Shown: positions 53,659 to 63,674 of the stretch, in pieces
Layout: each line of letters starts with the position of its first letter
Position numbering within the stretch: the stretch's first letter is position 1
Assembly (NCBI RefSeq): GCF_016428855.1
Contig: NZ_JAELTN010000006.1
Span: 62,001 to 126,000 of the forward strand
Reading direction: 5' to 3'
Length of the DNA stretch: 64,000 bases
From: Pedobacter sp. ASV28
Lineage (GTDB): Bacteria > Bacteroidota > Bacteroidia > Sphingobacteriales > Sphingobacteriaceae
Notes under the pieces: model-generated
The model's database searches: none
Seen by the model: the letters and a program-made list of their open reading frames with translations, nothing else
Told to the model about the DNA's origin: nothing
Translations under genes and position numbers: made by a program

Positions 53659-53787
53659 CACTAATCTTATAAGAACCATCACGCCCATAATTTTGTGGAC
53701 TTAATTAATATGTTTTGATGCTTTAAAATGGCTTTTGCCCTATTATTTATAGTAGCTATGCCTTAATGATGCTATATTTTTTGAAAT

Positions 53788-54054
53788 ATGAAAGCCATAA
53801 GTAACAAGGAACATCAATTGCTATTGAGCACCATCAAACGAATGGAGAAGATGGACAATTGCAAAGAACTCTTTCCTGTATTGGATAGGGAGTACCAAAG
53901 CTTGGTTACCCATTTCCAACAGTACAGGTTATTGTTGACTGATTTATCCGTTTGTATTACGGAATATGAAAGGATACGCCATCGCCTTAAAGTAGAGGTA
54001 TTGGGACCAGCGATGAGAAAGGCCAGAAAGCGTAATATTGTTTCTGGGAGATGA
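53788..54054 (+). CDS. Small hypothetical protein, 88 residues
   Basis: The 88-residue basic helical protein (MKAISNKEHQLLLSTIKRME) ends in RKARKRNIVSGR. It stands alone between convergent units. I see no family signature. Codon use is ordinary, so it is likely real. Confidence 0.55.
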   Translation: MKAISNKEHQLLLSTIKRMEKMDNCKELFPVLDREYQSLVTHFQQYRLLLTDLSVCITEYERIRHRLKVEVLGPAMRKARKRNIVSGR

Positions 54055-54142
54055 TGTATTCCTATTTTTATTGGCCTTATTCAATTCTCCGAGTGGAAAA
54101 AGAGATGATGACAGAATACTTGTTTTCCTTTTTAATCTTTCT

Positions 54143-55555
54143 TTACGCTTTCACTCCTGCCGCTTGAAGCATCAGATGATGGAGTTCCGTATTGCGTACG
54201 AAGGGGTTCATTAGGCTGCTTCCGGGACCAAAGGCGGCAAGTTCAACATAATCAGATGAATGTTCCATGGATGCCCAGTAGATAGCGGTATAATCTGCCT
54301 GAATCTTTCCCAGCAGTTCAAAAGGTAATTTCCGTACATTGTACAGCCCTGCGCCATCTAATTTTTGGTAGTGTGCCAGTAGTTCCTTGGCCTGTGCATT
54401 TGAAATGGTGTAGCCCTGTGCATGATTGATCAACTCTATTAGGTTTGTGGTAGTAAAGTTGGGCCTGATCTGATTGAGTACCCAATCGTTGCTATGACTG
54501 AACTTCTTTAACAGGTCAAATTTTTGGTCAATGTTGTCCTCGCCGAAAATTGCCGGGTTGCCGTTGCCATGATCGGTAGTGATGATGACCAATGTGTTTT
54601 TGTCTTTTTCGGCAAAGGCTACTGCTTTTTCAACCGCCAGGTCAAATTCGAGCTGGTCGAACAGCAGTCCTGCCGAATCATTGGAATGTGCGGCCCAGTC
54701 CACTTTTCCGCCCTCTACCTGAAGTACAAATCCAGATGGGTGGTCTTTCATCAGTTCAATGGCCTTTATCGTCATCTCGGCCAGGGTAGGGGTCTGTTCC
54801 TGGAGTTGTCGGTCATGCGCATAATCTACGGTATAGGGAAGGGCATCATCTCCAAAAACACCAAGTACTGGCTTTTTGTTATTCATTGCCAACAGCTGCG
54901 ATTTTGTTTTTGCCAGTTGGTAAGCTTCCTTTTCAAACTGCGAATAGACATCTTTGCCATCACTTCTCTTTATTGGATTGAAATATTTATCCCCTCCTCC
55001 CAGCATCACATCGAACTTAAGGGTGAGATATTGTAGTGCAATTTCCTCTTGGTTACTTCTAGAAGCGTTACAGACACAAAAACCAGCGGGTGTAGCATGG
55101 GTAATCGGTACGGTAGTGACGCAGCCCACCTTTTTTCCTGCGGTCTTGAATTTTTGTAAGATTGGTGTATTGAATGAGCCGTCGGCATTGACGTTGAGTT
55201 TTCCATTATTGACTCTTACACCGCCTCCCCAGGCAGAACTTGATGCGGCCGAATCCGTGACCATGCTATTGGCAGAGGCGGTATCCATGAATGCCCTAGT
55301 TACTGCCCCTTTGCGATAGAGGGAGATCCATTTGCTTTCTCGGCCGTTCATGCGTTCGGAGAGTAGGTTGGCCATTGTGAGTGTGCTGCTGCTCATCCCA
55401 TCGCTTACCAGAAAGATAATGTTCTTGGCCGTCCCGGAAAACTTCTCGTTACCAGGTGTAAATAATTGTCCAAATGCTTCTGTGGCACTCAAGAGCGAAA
55501 TGCCTAGGGCTGAAAGTGTACCGGTCTTAAGAAAGTCTCTTCTGATCATAGCCAT
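54143..55555 (-). CDS. Alkaline phosphatase (PhoA-superfamily)
   Basis: The 470-residue enzyme has a Tat-like signal peptide (RRDFLKTGTLSALG, residues 5-18), a metal-binding aspartate in LVSDGMSSS (about 49-57) and the nucleophile serine in MVTDSAASSSAWG (98-110). It also has HATPAGF and a histidine-rich DHGNGNPAIF segment. It hydrolyses phosphomonoesters in the periplasm and needs zinc and magnesium. It is separate from the arabinose operon and shows no Pho-box that I can identify. Confidence 0.93.
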   Translation of the reverse strand: MAMIRRDFLKTGTLSALGISLLSATEAFGQLFTPGNEKFSGTAKNIIFLVSDGMSSSTLTMANLLSERMNGRESKWISLYRKGAVTRAFMDTASANSMVTDSAASSSAWGGGVRVNNGKLNVNADGSFNTPILQKFKTAGKKVGCVTTVPITHATPAGFCVCNASRSNQEEIALQYLTLKFDVMLGGGDKYFNPIKRSDGKDVYSQFEKEAYQLAKTKSQLLAMNNKKPVLGVFGDDALPYTVDYAHDRQLQEQTPTLAEMTIKAIELMKDHPSGFVLQVEGGKVDWAAHSNDSAGLLFDQLEFDLAVEKAVAFAEKDKNTLVIITTDHGNGNPAIFGEDNIDQKFDLLKKFSHSNDWVLNQIRPNFTTTNLIELINHAQGYTISNAQAKELLAHYQKLDGAGLYNVRKLPFELLGKIQADYTAIYWASMEHSSDYVELAAFGPGSSLMNPFVRNTELHHLMLQAAGVKA

Positions 55556-55912
55556 AAAATTAGTAGTCAGAGATTAATTATGTATTAACTTCTAGCACAC
55601 GTAGCATTAAATTTGATGGCTGTTTCTGATTCTTTTACTTTATTTTTAAATAATCAAAACATGAGAGATGGTTCTAATTACGCTAATATAATTTAACTAT
55701 TTCATATTCAGTTAAAAGTTATATTACTACTGTCGTTCTGGAAGTATCAAAGCAGCTAATAACCTTAAATCATGAAGAAAAAGGTTCGGAAATTGTTCGG
55801 TTATGCCTACAAACGAAAACCCTGTAGCGTTGCTACAGGGTTTTTTGTTTCTTGTAGCTTTTTATAGCGAAGCAGGAATCAAAAAATGGTACGCTTCAAA
55901 TGGGCTAGCCCT
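55556..55912. other. Intergenic region between phosphatase and GH127 genes
   Basis: The 357 bases are AT-rich and hold the strong hairpin at 55,816-55,844. A small plus-strand frame across the hairpin is a read-through of the stem and is not considered a gene. Confidence 0.5.
55816..55844. terminator. Bidirectional intrinsic terminator
   Basis: A 13-bp perfect stem (AAAACCCTGTAGC) and 3-base loop are flanked by A-run on the left and T-run on the right. It lies about 70 bases past the GH127 stop, so on the minus strand it closes the arabinoside operon. Confidence 0.9.
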
Positions 55913-58318
55913 TTATTTTACTTCAAATTCGTAGAGGCCAGCAGATTTGTCCTTATCCAGCTGGAACTTTAATCTAATTTGCCTGGTTGTAACTGGCTCG
56001 AACTGAACCTTGTTTGCTACGTTTCGCTCTATCGAATATTGGCTTATGTTTTTCACAGCTTTCCATTCTCCATTTGTATCCAGAAATTCTACTTCCCACC
56101 ACAAAGGAAGTCGGCTTTCGCCCCAAGGACGATCGTCCCACCAGTAGACGGCAGCCTGTGATACAGTTTCAGGCTGATCAAACCAATAGGAAACCCATTC
56201 TTCCGTTCCTTTGTTTGGCCATAGCGAATAGTATGGACAATCGGGGTCAAAGGAATTACTTGGCCAGTAACCATCATTAATTTTCGAAAGTGCCCCACCT
56301 TTTGTCGAGGCATTTACCTTTGCCTTGGAGGATATAGTTACTGGTGGTATTGGTTTGCTAAAATCTGCATTGCGAGGAATCCATACGGCCATTTCTCCAG
56401 CGCCTCTGTTAGCCCAGGCATAATAGGGAATGGCTTCCAGCTTCTTGTCTGATTCGATAATCTTGCCATCGGAATCACGAGTTACACTTTTGCCCATCAT
56501 TGTTAATCCGATTATACCGTTAGCTTTTTCCGGTAGATGGTTTGCTGTAATTTTTTCATGATCGTGGAGCACTACATTAGATACTTTATTGTCATTATCT
56601 GGCCATTCGAGGCAATATACAATTGGACCACGTTCCAGCGAGACCTTGCCTTTGTCTGTAGGCACTTGCTCATTTGCCAATGTACGATGGATTTCCATTG
56701 GTAGCTCAAGTCCAATCCTGTCTCCCTTGTTCCATTTTCTAGATAATTTGATGTATCCGTTTTTGTCAATGCTATAGTTCAGTAGTTTTCCATTGAGCTT
56801 CAGCACCACTTTTTTTACTGTTGGCTGCATATAGGAATAGAGATCACTGGGAACAGGGCGGTTCAATGCCCATCCTGGAACCCTGACTAAGACATCGAAT
56901 ATATTTGATGTCTCTGGATCAATATTGATGGTGATATTGCCTTCCCATGGATAATTGGATGTTTGGGAAACATGGACTTTATTTTGGGCTAATTGGATAT
57001 TGGTCTGGCTTTGAATAAATAGATTTATATAAAGCTGCTTGTCTTTATGAGCATATACATAGCCAGGAATAGAAGGCATGAAGCGGCATATATTGCTGGG
57101 ACAACATGCACAGCCGAACCATTCGCTACGGGAATGTTGTCCTTCGGATTCAAGTGGATTGGGGTAGAAGAAGCGGTCTCCCGATAGGCTAACCCCAGAA
57201 ATCAGTCCATTGTACAGGGTTCTTTCGATCAAATCATAATATTTGGAATTGCCATGCATCAGAAATTGACGATGGTTCCAATAAACATTTCCAATGGCAG
57301 CACAGGTTTCGCAATAGGCAGACATATTTGGCAGTTCATAATTGTGCCCGAATGCCTCACCATGTCCTTTCGCACCTATTCCCCCGGTAATGTAATATTT
57401 TTTGCTGGCCATATTATCCCAAATCTTGTCAATGGCATTAAGGTATCCTTTATTGCCGGTCATTGCCGCTACATCGACCATGCCCGCATACATGTACATT
57501 GCACGGACTGCATGGCCCACTGCCTCATCTTGCTCGATAACAGGTTTGTGGCTCTGGGCATAATCTCCCCGTACACCCTTACCCTTTAGGTCAAGAAAAT
57601 ATTGGGCAAGTTCTAGGTATTGTTTTTTCCCGGTTACATGGTACATCTTTACCAATGCCATTTCTACAATTTGATGTCCAGGCTCATACTTCAGGCCGCC
57701 AACCAAAAAGTCTTTGACCAACAGGTCCGCATTCTTGATGGCTATATTCAAAAGTGTTCTTTTTCCCGTTGCCTGGTAATGGGCTACAGCAGCCTCGTAC
57801 AAATGGCCTGCATTATATAGTTCATGACTTAGGTCGGGCTCTTTTTCCCATCGTTTTACACCAACCCATTTATGCATTTTTCCAGGTGCTGAAGCAGTCC
57901 TGGCAGTATATAGATAGCCATCTGGTTCTTGGGCTTTCTCGATATAATAGATCAGGGAGTCCATCTGTTTTACTAGCGTAGGATTTGGATAGGTTTGTAC
58001 AGAATAGGCTATGCCTTCAATAATCTTATAGATGTCGGTATCATCGAAGGTAAATGATGTGCTGAAATAACCGGGCATTAATCCACCAGCTTTCTTGAAG
58101 TTATCAACACGTCCTGTACTATAACAATGCTTCAGTGCAATTGGAATAGTTACCTGCTCATTAATTTTTATGCGTGGCGCCCAAAAATTATCGTTTAATT
58201 TCACGTCCACAAAAGATACGGGCTCGATAGGATAATTCTTCTTTACCGTCGGCTTTTTTTGGGCAAATGCCGAAATACACATCAGAAAAAAGAAGTATTG
58301 TAGTTTAAAGTATTTCAT
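55913..58318 (-). CDS. GH127 beta-L-arabinofuranosidase with C-terminal discoidin-like domain
   Basis: The 801-residue secreted enzyme (signal peptide about 1-19) cleaves terminal beta-L-arabinofuranose. YCETCA (about 335-340) carries the zinc/nucleophile Glu-x-Cys, and CACCPSN (about 403-409) the remaining cysteine ligands, as in HypBA1-type GH127. An (alpha/alpha) barrel body is followed by a C-terminal beta-sandwich (about 665-801, STKGGALSKINDGYWPS) like F5/8-type carbohydrate-binding domains. It is the last gene of an operon with AraA and a sugar symporter, which supports arabinose release. Confidence 0.92.
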   Translation of the reverse strand: MKYFKLQYFFFLMCISAFAQKKPTVKKNYPIEPVSFVDVKLNDNFWAPRIKINEQVTIPIALKHCYSTGRVDNFKKAGGLMPGYFSTSFTFDDTDIYKIIEGIAYSVQTYPNPTLVKQMDSLIYYIEKAQEPDGYLYTARTASAPGKMHKWVGVKRWEKEPDLSHELYNAGHLYEAAVAHYQATGKRTLLNIAIKNADLLVKDFLVGGLKYEPGHQIVEMALVKMYHVTGKKQYLELAQYFLDLKGKGVRGDYAQSHKPVIEQDEAVGHAVRAMYMYAGMVDVAAMTGNKGYLNAIDKIWDNMASKKYYITGGIGAKGHGEAFGHNYELPNMSAYCETCAAIGNVYWNHRQFLMHGNSKYYDLIERTLYNGLISGVSLSGDRFFYPNPLESEGQHSRSEWFGCACCPSNICRFMPSIPGYVYAHKDKQLYINLFIQSQTNIQLAQNKVHVSQTSNYPWEGNITINIDPETSNIFDVLVRVPGWALNRPVPSDLYSYMQPTVKKVVLKLNGKLLNYSIDKNGYIKLSRKWNKGDRIGLELPMEIHRTLANEQVPTDKGKVSLERGPIVYCLEWPDNDNKVSNVVLHDHEKITANHLPEKANGIIGLTMMGKSVTRDSDGKIIESDKKLEAIPYYAWANRGAGEMAVWIPRNADFSKPIPPVTISSKAKVNASTKGGALSKINDGYWPSNSFDPDCPYYSLWPNKGTEEWVSYWFDQPETVSQAAVYWWDDRPWGESRLPLWWEVEFLDTNGEWKAVKNISQYSIERNVANKVQFEPVTTRQIRLKFQLDKDKSAGLYEFEVK

Positions 58319-58370
58319 ATCTACATTTTATTTTTAATTCAATCTGTAATAGAAGAATGACGTGGTCAGA

Positions 58371-60329
58371 TCATTGCTTTGGCAGTTTATCGAATACGCC
58401 TTCCGTTGTCATTACCACTCTTTTTATGGTTCCATCTGGGTTATAGCTTAGGTGATCGATACAAATGGAACGACTATAACTTCCTCCATCATTATTAATT
58501 CCTCCGTTATGGTAAATAAAGTACCATTTGTCTTTAAACTGTACGATGGCTTGGTGGTTGGTATTGCTATTGCCCGCAATTTCATTCAAGATGCCTTTGT
58601 ATTGATAAGGACCTTCTATCCGATCTGCCATGGCATAGGCTATTTTCTCAGGGAATTCTGTGGCATAAGTCAGGTAATATTTTCCATTGTATTTATGTAC
58701 CCACGGAGCCTCGGTAAAGTTAAAACCTTCAAAGTCGAGCTGTTTGACCTCTCCATCAATCTCTACCATATTAGCTTTCAATTTTGCATAATAACACTGT
58801 TTGTTTCCCCAAAATATCCAAGCCTGTTGATCATCATCAATAAATACGGCCGGGTCAATGCAAGCCCACGAATGGGTGGAGGCAAAACAGTCTTTGTTGG
58901 TTAGCATCGGTTTACCTAGTGCGTCTCTAAAAGGACCTTTAGGGTGATCTGACACCGCTACGCCAATGCCCGACCAGTTGGTGCTCACATACCAGTAATA
59001 TTTACCATTCCGTTCAACCACATGTGCGGCAAAAGCATCTCCACTCTTTGCCCATGAAAAATCTGAAATCTTCAACGGTACTGTATATTCTGTCCAGTTT
59101 TGCATATCTGTTGTTGAGTACACTAACCAGTCTTTCATTTTATAGTTCTTTTGTCCTCCTGCGAAATCATGGCCTGCATAGAGCCACAGTGTATCTCCTT
59201 TGACCATGGCAGCTGGATCGGCAGTATAGTGATGCTTGATTATGGGATTTCCCTTTGACGTAAATTGATAGCTGTCTGCTGATGCCGTTGGTTGTAATAA
59301 TGCGCTTGTTACACCACCCCATTTGGCATGTAGGCGGCGAGCTTCTATTTTGCTGATACTGATCACGCTGCCATGTCGCGGGTTGAAATTTTTGGTAAAT
59401 GATTCGGGCTTTTTTGTGAAAGTACTTAAGTCTGTGCTACGTTGGAATTCATATCGTCCGTTGGCATAGAGGTCGTACATTAGGATATATTCATCATTAT
59501 GGTTAAGTTTGAATAGGCTGGAACCTTCCACTACCACAGAAGTGTCAGAGTAGGCGTCCAGATATTTGAAATCTTCTGTCCAGGGACCCTGTAAAGACTT
59601 GCTGGTTGCTTTTTGTATGCCATTTTTAAATTCTTTGCCTTTGCTGTCCTTTGTATTTCCTTTGTAGAAAAGATGATATATACCATCCTTGAAGATGAGG
59701 TCGCCATCTATGGCACCATACTTGGCACTGAACATTAATTTTGGCTCCTGCTCAAAACCTGTGAAATCTTTATTGGCATAGGCCGAATAAAAATCCAGTT
59801 TATGGTCTCCGTGGAATTGGACCGTGAAATAGACCAGGTATTTTTTTGCCCTGATGTCATAAATAGTTTGGGGTGCCCAGACCCATTTTACGTTACCAAA
59901 GTTTTTGGGATAGGCCTTGGCCAGATCGATAATGCTATGCTGCCAGCTAATTAGATCGGTTGATTTGAGCATGGTGATGCCAGGGTTGCTTCCCCAACCG
60001 TTTTTGGCAACGTACATATCGGTAGCCACCATATAAAAAGAATTGTTGTCTATGCTGCGTAGGATATGAGGATCCCTAATTCCACCCGTCTGAGAAATTT
60101 GGGAAGAAGGGATAATCGGTTTATTGTCGTTTAGTGCATACCAATTTACTGCATCTTTGCTCACGGCAAACCTCAATTGCTCTTGCTCTAACAATTTTCC
60201 AGATCCCTCAAAGTAGGCGAACAAATACCCTTCTAAAGGGGCTTCTTGCACCTTCTTTTGTGCTGAGGATGTCTTTGGTATGATGGAAGCCAGTACAACC
60301 AGTAAAATAAAGTATCTGTTCATTTTCAT
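58371..60329 (-). CDS. Tandem GH43-type glycoside hydrolase
   Basis: The 652-residue secreted enzyme starts at 60,329 (MKMNRYFILLVVLASI); the longer frame begins in intergenic DNA. It has a signal peptide and two five-bladed propeller-like halves, one at about 30-345 (GGIRDPHILRS, DGDLIFKDGIYHLFYKG) and one at about 365-650 (HHYTADPAAMVKGDTLWLYA, TEAPWVHKYNGKYYLTYA). These match GH43 alpha-L-arabinofuranosidases/xylosidases, and the DPHI and DPAA segments hold the catalytic base aspartates. Which half is active on which linkage is not visible. Confidence 0.85.
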   Translation of the reverse strand: MKMNRYFILLVVLASIIPKTSSAQKKVQEAPLEGYLFAYFEGSGKLLEQEQLRFAVSKDAVNWYALNDNKPIIPSSQISQTGGIRDPHILRSIDNNSFYMVATDMYVAKNGWGSNPGITMLKSTDLISWQHSIIDLAKAYPKNFGNVKWVWAPQTIYDIRAKKYLVYFTVQFHGDHKLDFYSAYANKDFTGFEQEPKLMFSAKYGAIDGDLIFKDGIYHLFYKGNTKDSKGKEFKNGIQKATSKSLQGPWTEDFKYLDAYSDTSVVVEGSSLFKLNHNDEYILMYDLYANGRYEFQRSTDLSTFTKKPESFTKNFNPRHGSVISISKIEARRLHAKWGGVTSALLQPTASADSYQFTSKGNPIIKHHYTADPAAMVKGDTLWLYAGHDFAGGQKNYKMKDWLVYSTTDMQNWTEYTVPLKISDFSWAKSGDAFAAHVVERNGKYYWYVSTNWSGIGVAVSDHPKGPFRDALGKPMLTNKDCFASTHSWACIDPAVFIDDDQQAWIFWGNKQCYYAKLKANMVEIDGEVKQLDFEGFNFTEAPWVHKYNGKYYLTYATEFPEKIAYAMADRIEGPYQYKGILNEIAGNSNTNHQAIVQFKDKWYFIYHNGGINNDGGSYSRSICIDHLSYNPDGTIKRVVMTTEGVFDKLPKQ

Positions 60330-60452
60330 TGTTTTGCTTAAAGTATAGCGAAAAACATTTCGTGTGGTGTACATCTTTTATTGGGTTTTAACTTCCAACA
60401 GACGGTATTTACTGTCTACTTTTGCGGTGTGCCTATTGATGAAAATTTCCGG

Positions 60453-61820
60453 TTAATTGATCAATCTGTAAAGGCCAGAGGCATGTGGTCTCAGTACCTG
60501 ATTGAATGTTTTGGACACCACGCCCAAATTTTTTCCGGTCCACATTTCCGTTATCTTGCAATCGCTATTTAGGCCAAGGTCTTTTAGGTTTACCGTAATG
60601 GTTTCTGCATCCTTGTCCCCAATGTTGAAAATTGCGAGGTACACAGCGCCCGTATTAGAATTTCTTGATGTAATCGCCACCTGATTATCTTTTCTGAAAA
60701 CTTGCCGCACATCGGTGCCCTCTCGATGCATTTTCAATACCTCTTTATTGGTCAGCAAGGATAGGGTAAATTCGTCATTGCTGGGCAGGTCTCCTCCAAA
60801 CATTAGTGGAGAACGGAAGATGGTAAACAGGTTCATCAGGGCATATTGTTCGTCGCTTGTAAGACGTGTCATACGGTCTGTACCTCTTTCACCACGGATC
60901 GAAATCCTGCCAAGAGGGATCATGTCGCAATCTGGCCAGTTTCCAGGTCTGATGTATGGATACCACCCTTGTGCCACATCAAGCAAATGTTTGATGTCTT
61001 TCCATACATCCCATACGTCGTCGACCATACGCCACATATTTGCATTTTCAGCTATGTGAGCACCTTTTTCTAATGGTGTTTCTCCTGGAGAAGTACTCAA
61101 TACCATTGGTCGCCCACATTGGTCAATTGCCTTCCTGATCAGTTCGATCTCGGCCTGGTGATAGGGTCGTGACAGATCATCTATTTTTACAAAATCTATC
61201 CCCCAGGCAGCATACAGGTTAAAAATGGAGTTGTAATATTCCTGGGCACCCACTTTATCGGCAACGATCGTGTAATTGTCAAGTAGCCATTTACATTGCA
61301 GTTCCGTCGAATAAATCTGATCGGCAGTCACACCCTTGGCATCTTTTATGGGTAACTTTTTGGCAACGGCTTCTTTGGGTATGCCACGCATGATATGGAT
61401 CCCGAATTTTAAGCCTTTGGAATGTACATAATTGGCGAGTTCGGCAAAACCTTTGCCATTAGCTGCCGAAGGGAAACGGTTGACCGCAGGTAGGTATCGT
61501 CCAAATTCATCTAGTACATAGCGAGGATCCTCTTGGTTGTAACCACCTGCTTTGTCATTTTCAACAAACCAACGGATATCGACCACTATATATTCCCAGC
61601 CATGCTTCTTAAGATTTTTGGCCATATAATCTGCATTAGCTTTTACTTCATGTTCTTCTACAGTGGATCCGTAGCAGTCCCAACTGTTCCAACCCATTGG
61701 CGGTGTTTGTGCCCATGTCTTGAATGCTCCCTTTGCGTAAGGTTTTGACGTTAGGTGCTTGGTCGTACTACAGGATATCAGCGTAATTACTGTCAGGAAA
61801 AAAAGCAAATTTCTCATCAT
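60453..61820 (-). CDS. GH27 lipoprotein, alpha-galactosidase or beta-L-arabinopyranosidase
   Basis: The 455-residue protein starts at 61,820 (MMRNLLFFLTVITLISCSTT) with a lipobox, so it is anchored in the outer envelope. TPPMGWNSWDCYGSTVEEHE starts the GH27 (beta/alpha)8 barrel, FVKIDDLSRPY contains the nucleophile aspartate, and the conserved WRMVDDVWD follows. GH27 includes alpha-galactosidases and beta-L-arabinopyranosidases; with araA, GH43 and GH127 nearby, the latter activity is plausible. The substrate is not proven by sequence. Confidence 0.88.
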   Translation of the reverse strand: MMRNLLFFLTVITLISCSTTKHLTSKPYAKGAFKTWAQTPPMGWNSWDCYGSTVEEHEVKANADYMAKNLKKHGWEYIVVDIRWFVENDKAGGYNQEDPRYVLDEFGRYLPAVNRFPSAANGKGFAELANYVHSKGLKFGIHIMRGIPKEAVAKKLPIKDAKGVTADQIYSTELQCKWLLDNYTIVADKVGAQEYYNSIFNLYAAWGIDFVKIDDLSRPYHQAEIELIRKAIDQCGRPMVLSTSPGETPLEKGAHIAENANMWRMVDDVWDVWKDIKHLLDVAQGWYPYIRPGNWPDCDMIPLGRISIRGERGTDRMTRLTSDEQYALMNLFTIFRSPLMFGGDLPSNDEFTLSLLTNKEVLKMHREGTDVRQVFRKDNQVAITSRNSNTGAVYLAIFNIGDKDAETITVNLKDLGLNSDCKITEMWTGKNLGVVSKTFNQVLRPHASGLYRLIN

Positions 61821-61911
61821 TATGACTTCTTTTAAAATTAATTTAATGCTGTAGACTATTAATATTATCATTGATCTATGTAGATCGGCAGTTTAATGCC
61901 AATCCCTTTGC

Positions 61912-63612
61912 TTACCAAAATTTCACATATAGCAAGGTAATCAATAACAAGGTGATTACTATGAGTACTAGGGTAGAGGCATCTACCTTGAACATAGATT
62001 TGTCCAATATAAAAGCTTTAGGATTGACCTTTGGCCCCGCTAGGCTGATACTGATCATTACGAGCATGGTAAAAGCAAAGGATAGGCCCATACATATTAG
62101 AAATGGAATTTCATATCCACCTTTTCCATTTGGAAAGGCCGTATAGAGCAAGGTCTCATTACCGAACCAAGCAGGTGCATAGTTATTGAATACTACCGAT
62201 AGTCCAAAGCCTGTGATTAGCCCTACAATGGCAGCTGTTCCAGTTGTCCTTTTCCAGAACATGCCCAAAATAAACATAGCAAATACACCAGGACTGATAA
62301 AGCCAGTATATTTCTGGATGAATGTAAAACCTCCTTCACCTCCAATGCCCAGTAGGTCATCCCAGGTAAAGATAATGGATAAGACAATAGAGATGAGGAT
62401 CGTTAGGCGACCTATGCCTACCAGTTTTTTTTCTTCGGCAGTTTTATTGATGTACTTTTTATAGATATCCAAGGTGAAAATGGTAGATATGCTGTTGGCT
62501 TTACCAGCAAGAGAGGCAACGATAGCAGCCGTAAGTGCTGCCAATGAGAGTCCTTTTAAACCGGTAGGTAAGAAACCTAAAAGTGCAGAGTAGGCATTGT
62601 CGGCATTGAAATGGCCTCCGGGTGCCATTTCTTGTTGAAGCGCGCCATTTTTATGGAGTACATAAGCAGCTATGCCAGGGAGCATTACAATGATGGGCAT
62701 TCCCAATTTAAGGAAGCCTGCAAATAAAATTCCCTTACGTGCGGTCTTAAGGTCTGCACCTAGCGCACGCTGTGTAATGTATTGGTTGCAGCCCCAATAG
62801 TTTAGGTTTACAATCCATTGACCGGCAAAATACATGGCAATACCAGGTAGCATCAAATATTTATTGATCTCTCCCTGACTTGCATTAGGGCCCGGTTTAT
62901 CCAAAATCATTTTGAAATGGTCAGGTGCATCTTTCATCATCGCAGTGAAGCCTGCAAGTGCATCCTTGCCCAGACCAAACTGCTCGCTAACCATTACTAG
63001 GGCAATATAGGTCGTCGCCAATCCGCCAATAATCAGAACCAATACCTGTATCACATCTGTAAATCCGATTACTTTCATTCCACCAAGGGTAATGATAAGT
63101 GCGAAAATAGATAAGAGCACCATGATTAGATGGAAATGGGTGCCGTCGGTCATGTTACTTATAGCGAGGGCCCCTAAGTATAGGATGGAAGTTAGGTTGA
63201 CAAAGATGTAGAGGAACAACCAAAAAATGGCCATGATCAAACTTACCGTCTCGTTATACCTAGTCTGAAGGAATTGTGGCATGGTAAAGATCTTATTCTT
63301 AAGGTACACCGGGATAAACCATACGGCAACGATAATCAGCGCAATTGCAGCGACCCATTCATAGGCTGCCACTGCAATTCCTACCACAAATCCATTGCCA
63401 CTCATGCCAATGAACTGCTCTGCCGATATATTTGAAGCAATGAGAGAGGCTCCGATTGCCCACCATGTCAATGATCCTTCGGCAAGAAAGAAATCATGAC
63501 TTCCTGATGTTTCTTTGTTTTTTTTTCTACTGTATATATAGTATCCATACCCAGAGATCAGTACAAAATAAAATATAAAAACAGCATAATCAATTAATGA
63601 AAAATTGCTCAT
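61912..63612 (-). CDS. Sodium:solute symporter (SSS family), probable sugar importer
   Basis: The 566-residue membrane protein has about 14 helices, starting with MSNFSLIDYAVFIFYFVLIS, and the SSS signature around AGKANSISTIFTLDIYKKYI (about 369-388). It imports a solute with sodium across the inner membrane. Between an L-arabinose isomerase and arabinoside hydrolases, an L-arabinose symporter is the best guess. It follows araA after 62 bases. Confidence 0.9.
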   Translation of the reverse strand: MSNFSLIDYAVFIFYFVLISGYGYYIYSRKKNKETSGSHDFFLAEGSLTWWAIGASLIASNISAEQFIGMSGNGFVVGIAVAAYEWVAAIALIIVAVWFIPVYLKNKIFTMPQFLQTRYNETVSLIMAIFWLFLYIFVNLTSILYLGALAISNMTDGTHFHLIMVLLSIFALIITLGGMKVIGFTDVIQVLVLIIGGLATTYIALVMVSEQFGLGKDALAGFTAMMKDAPDHFKMILDKPGPNASQGEINKYLMLPGIAMYFAGQWIVNLNYWGCNQYITQRALGADLKTARKGILFAGFLKLGMPIIVMLPGIAAYVLHKNGALQQEMAPGGHFNADNAYSALLGFLPTGLKGLSLAALTAAIVASLAGKANSISTIFTLDIYKKYINKTAEEKKLVGIGRLTILISIVLSIIFTWDDLLGIGGEGGFTFIQKYTGFISPGVFAMFILGMFWKRTTGTAAIVGLITGFGLSVVFNNYAPAWFGNETLLYTAFPNGKGGYEIPFLICMGLSFAFTMLVMISISLAGPKVNPKAFILDKSMFKVDASTLVLIVITLLLITLLYVKFW

Positions 63613-63674
63613 ACTAATGTTTGATAATTGGTTTAGGTTATAAGGCAGGTTTTTAGGACCTGCCCAGTTTTAAG

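Noticed and set aside
55770..55860. A small plus-strand frame reading into the terminator hairpin
   Set aside because: The end of the protein is simply the translated stem and loop.
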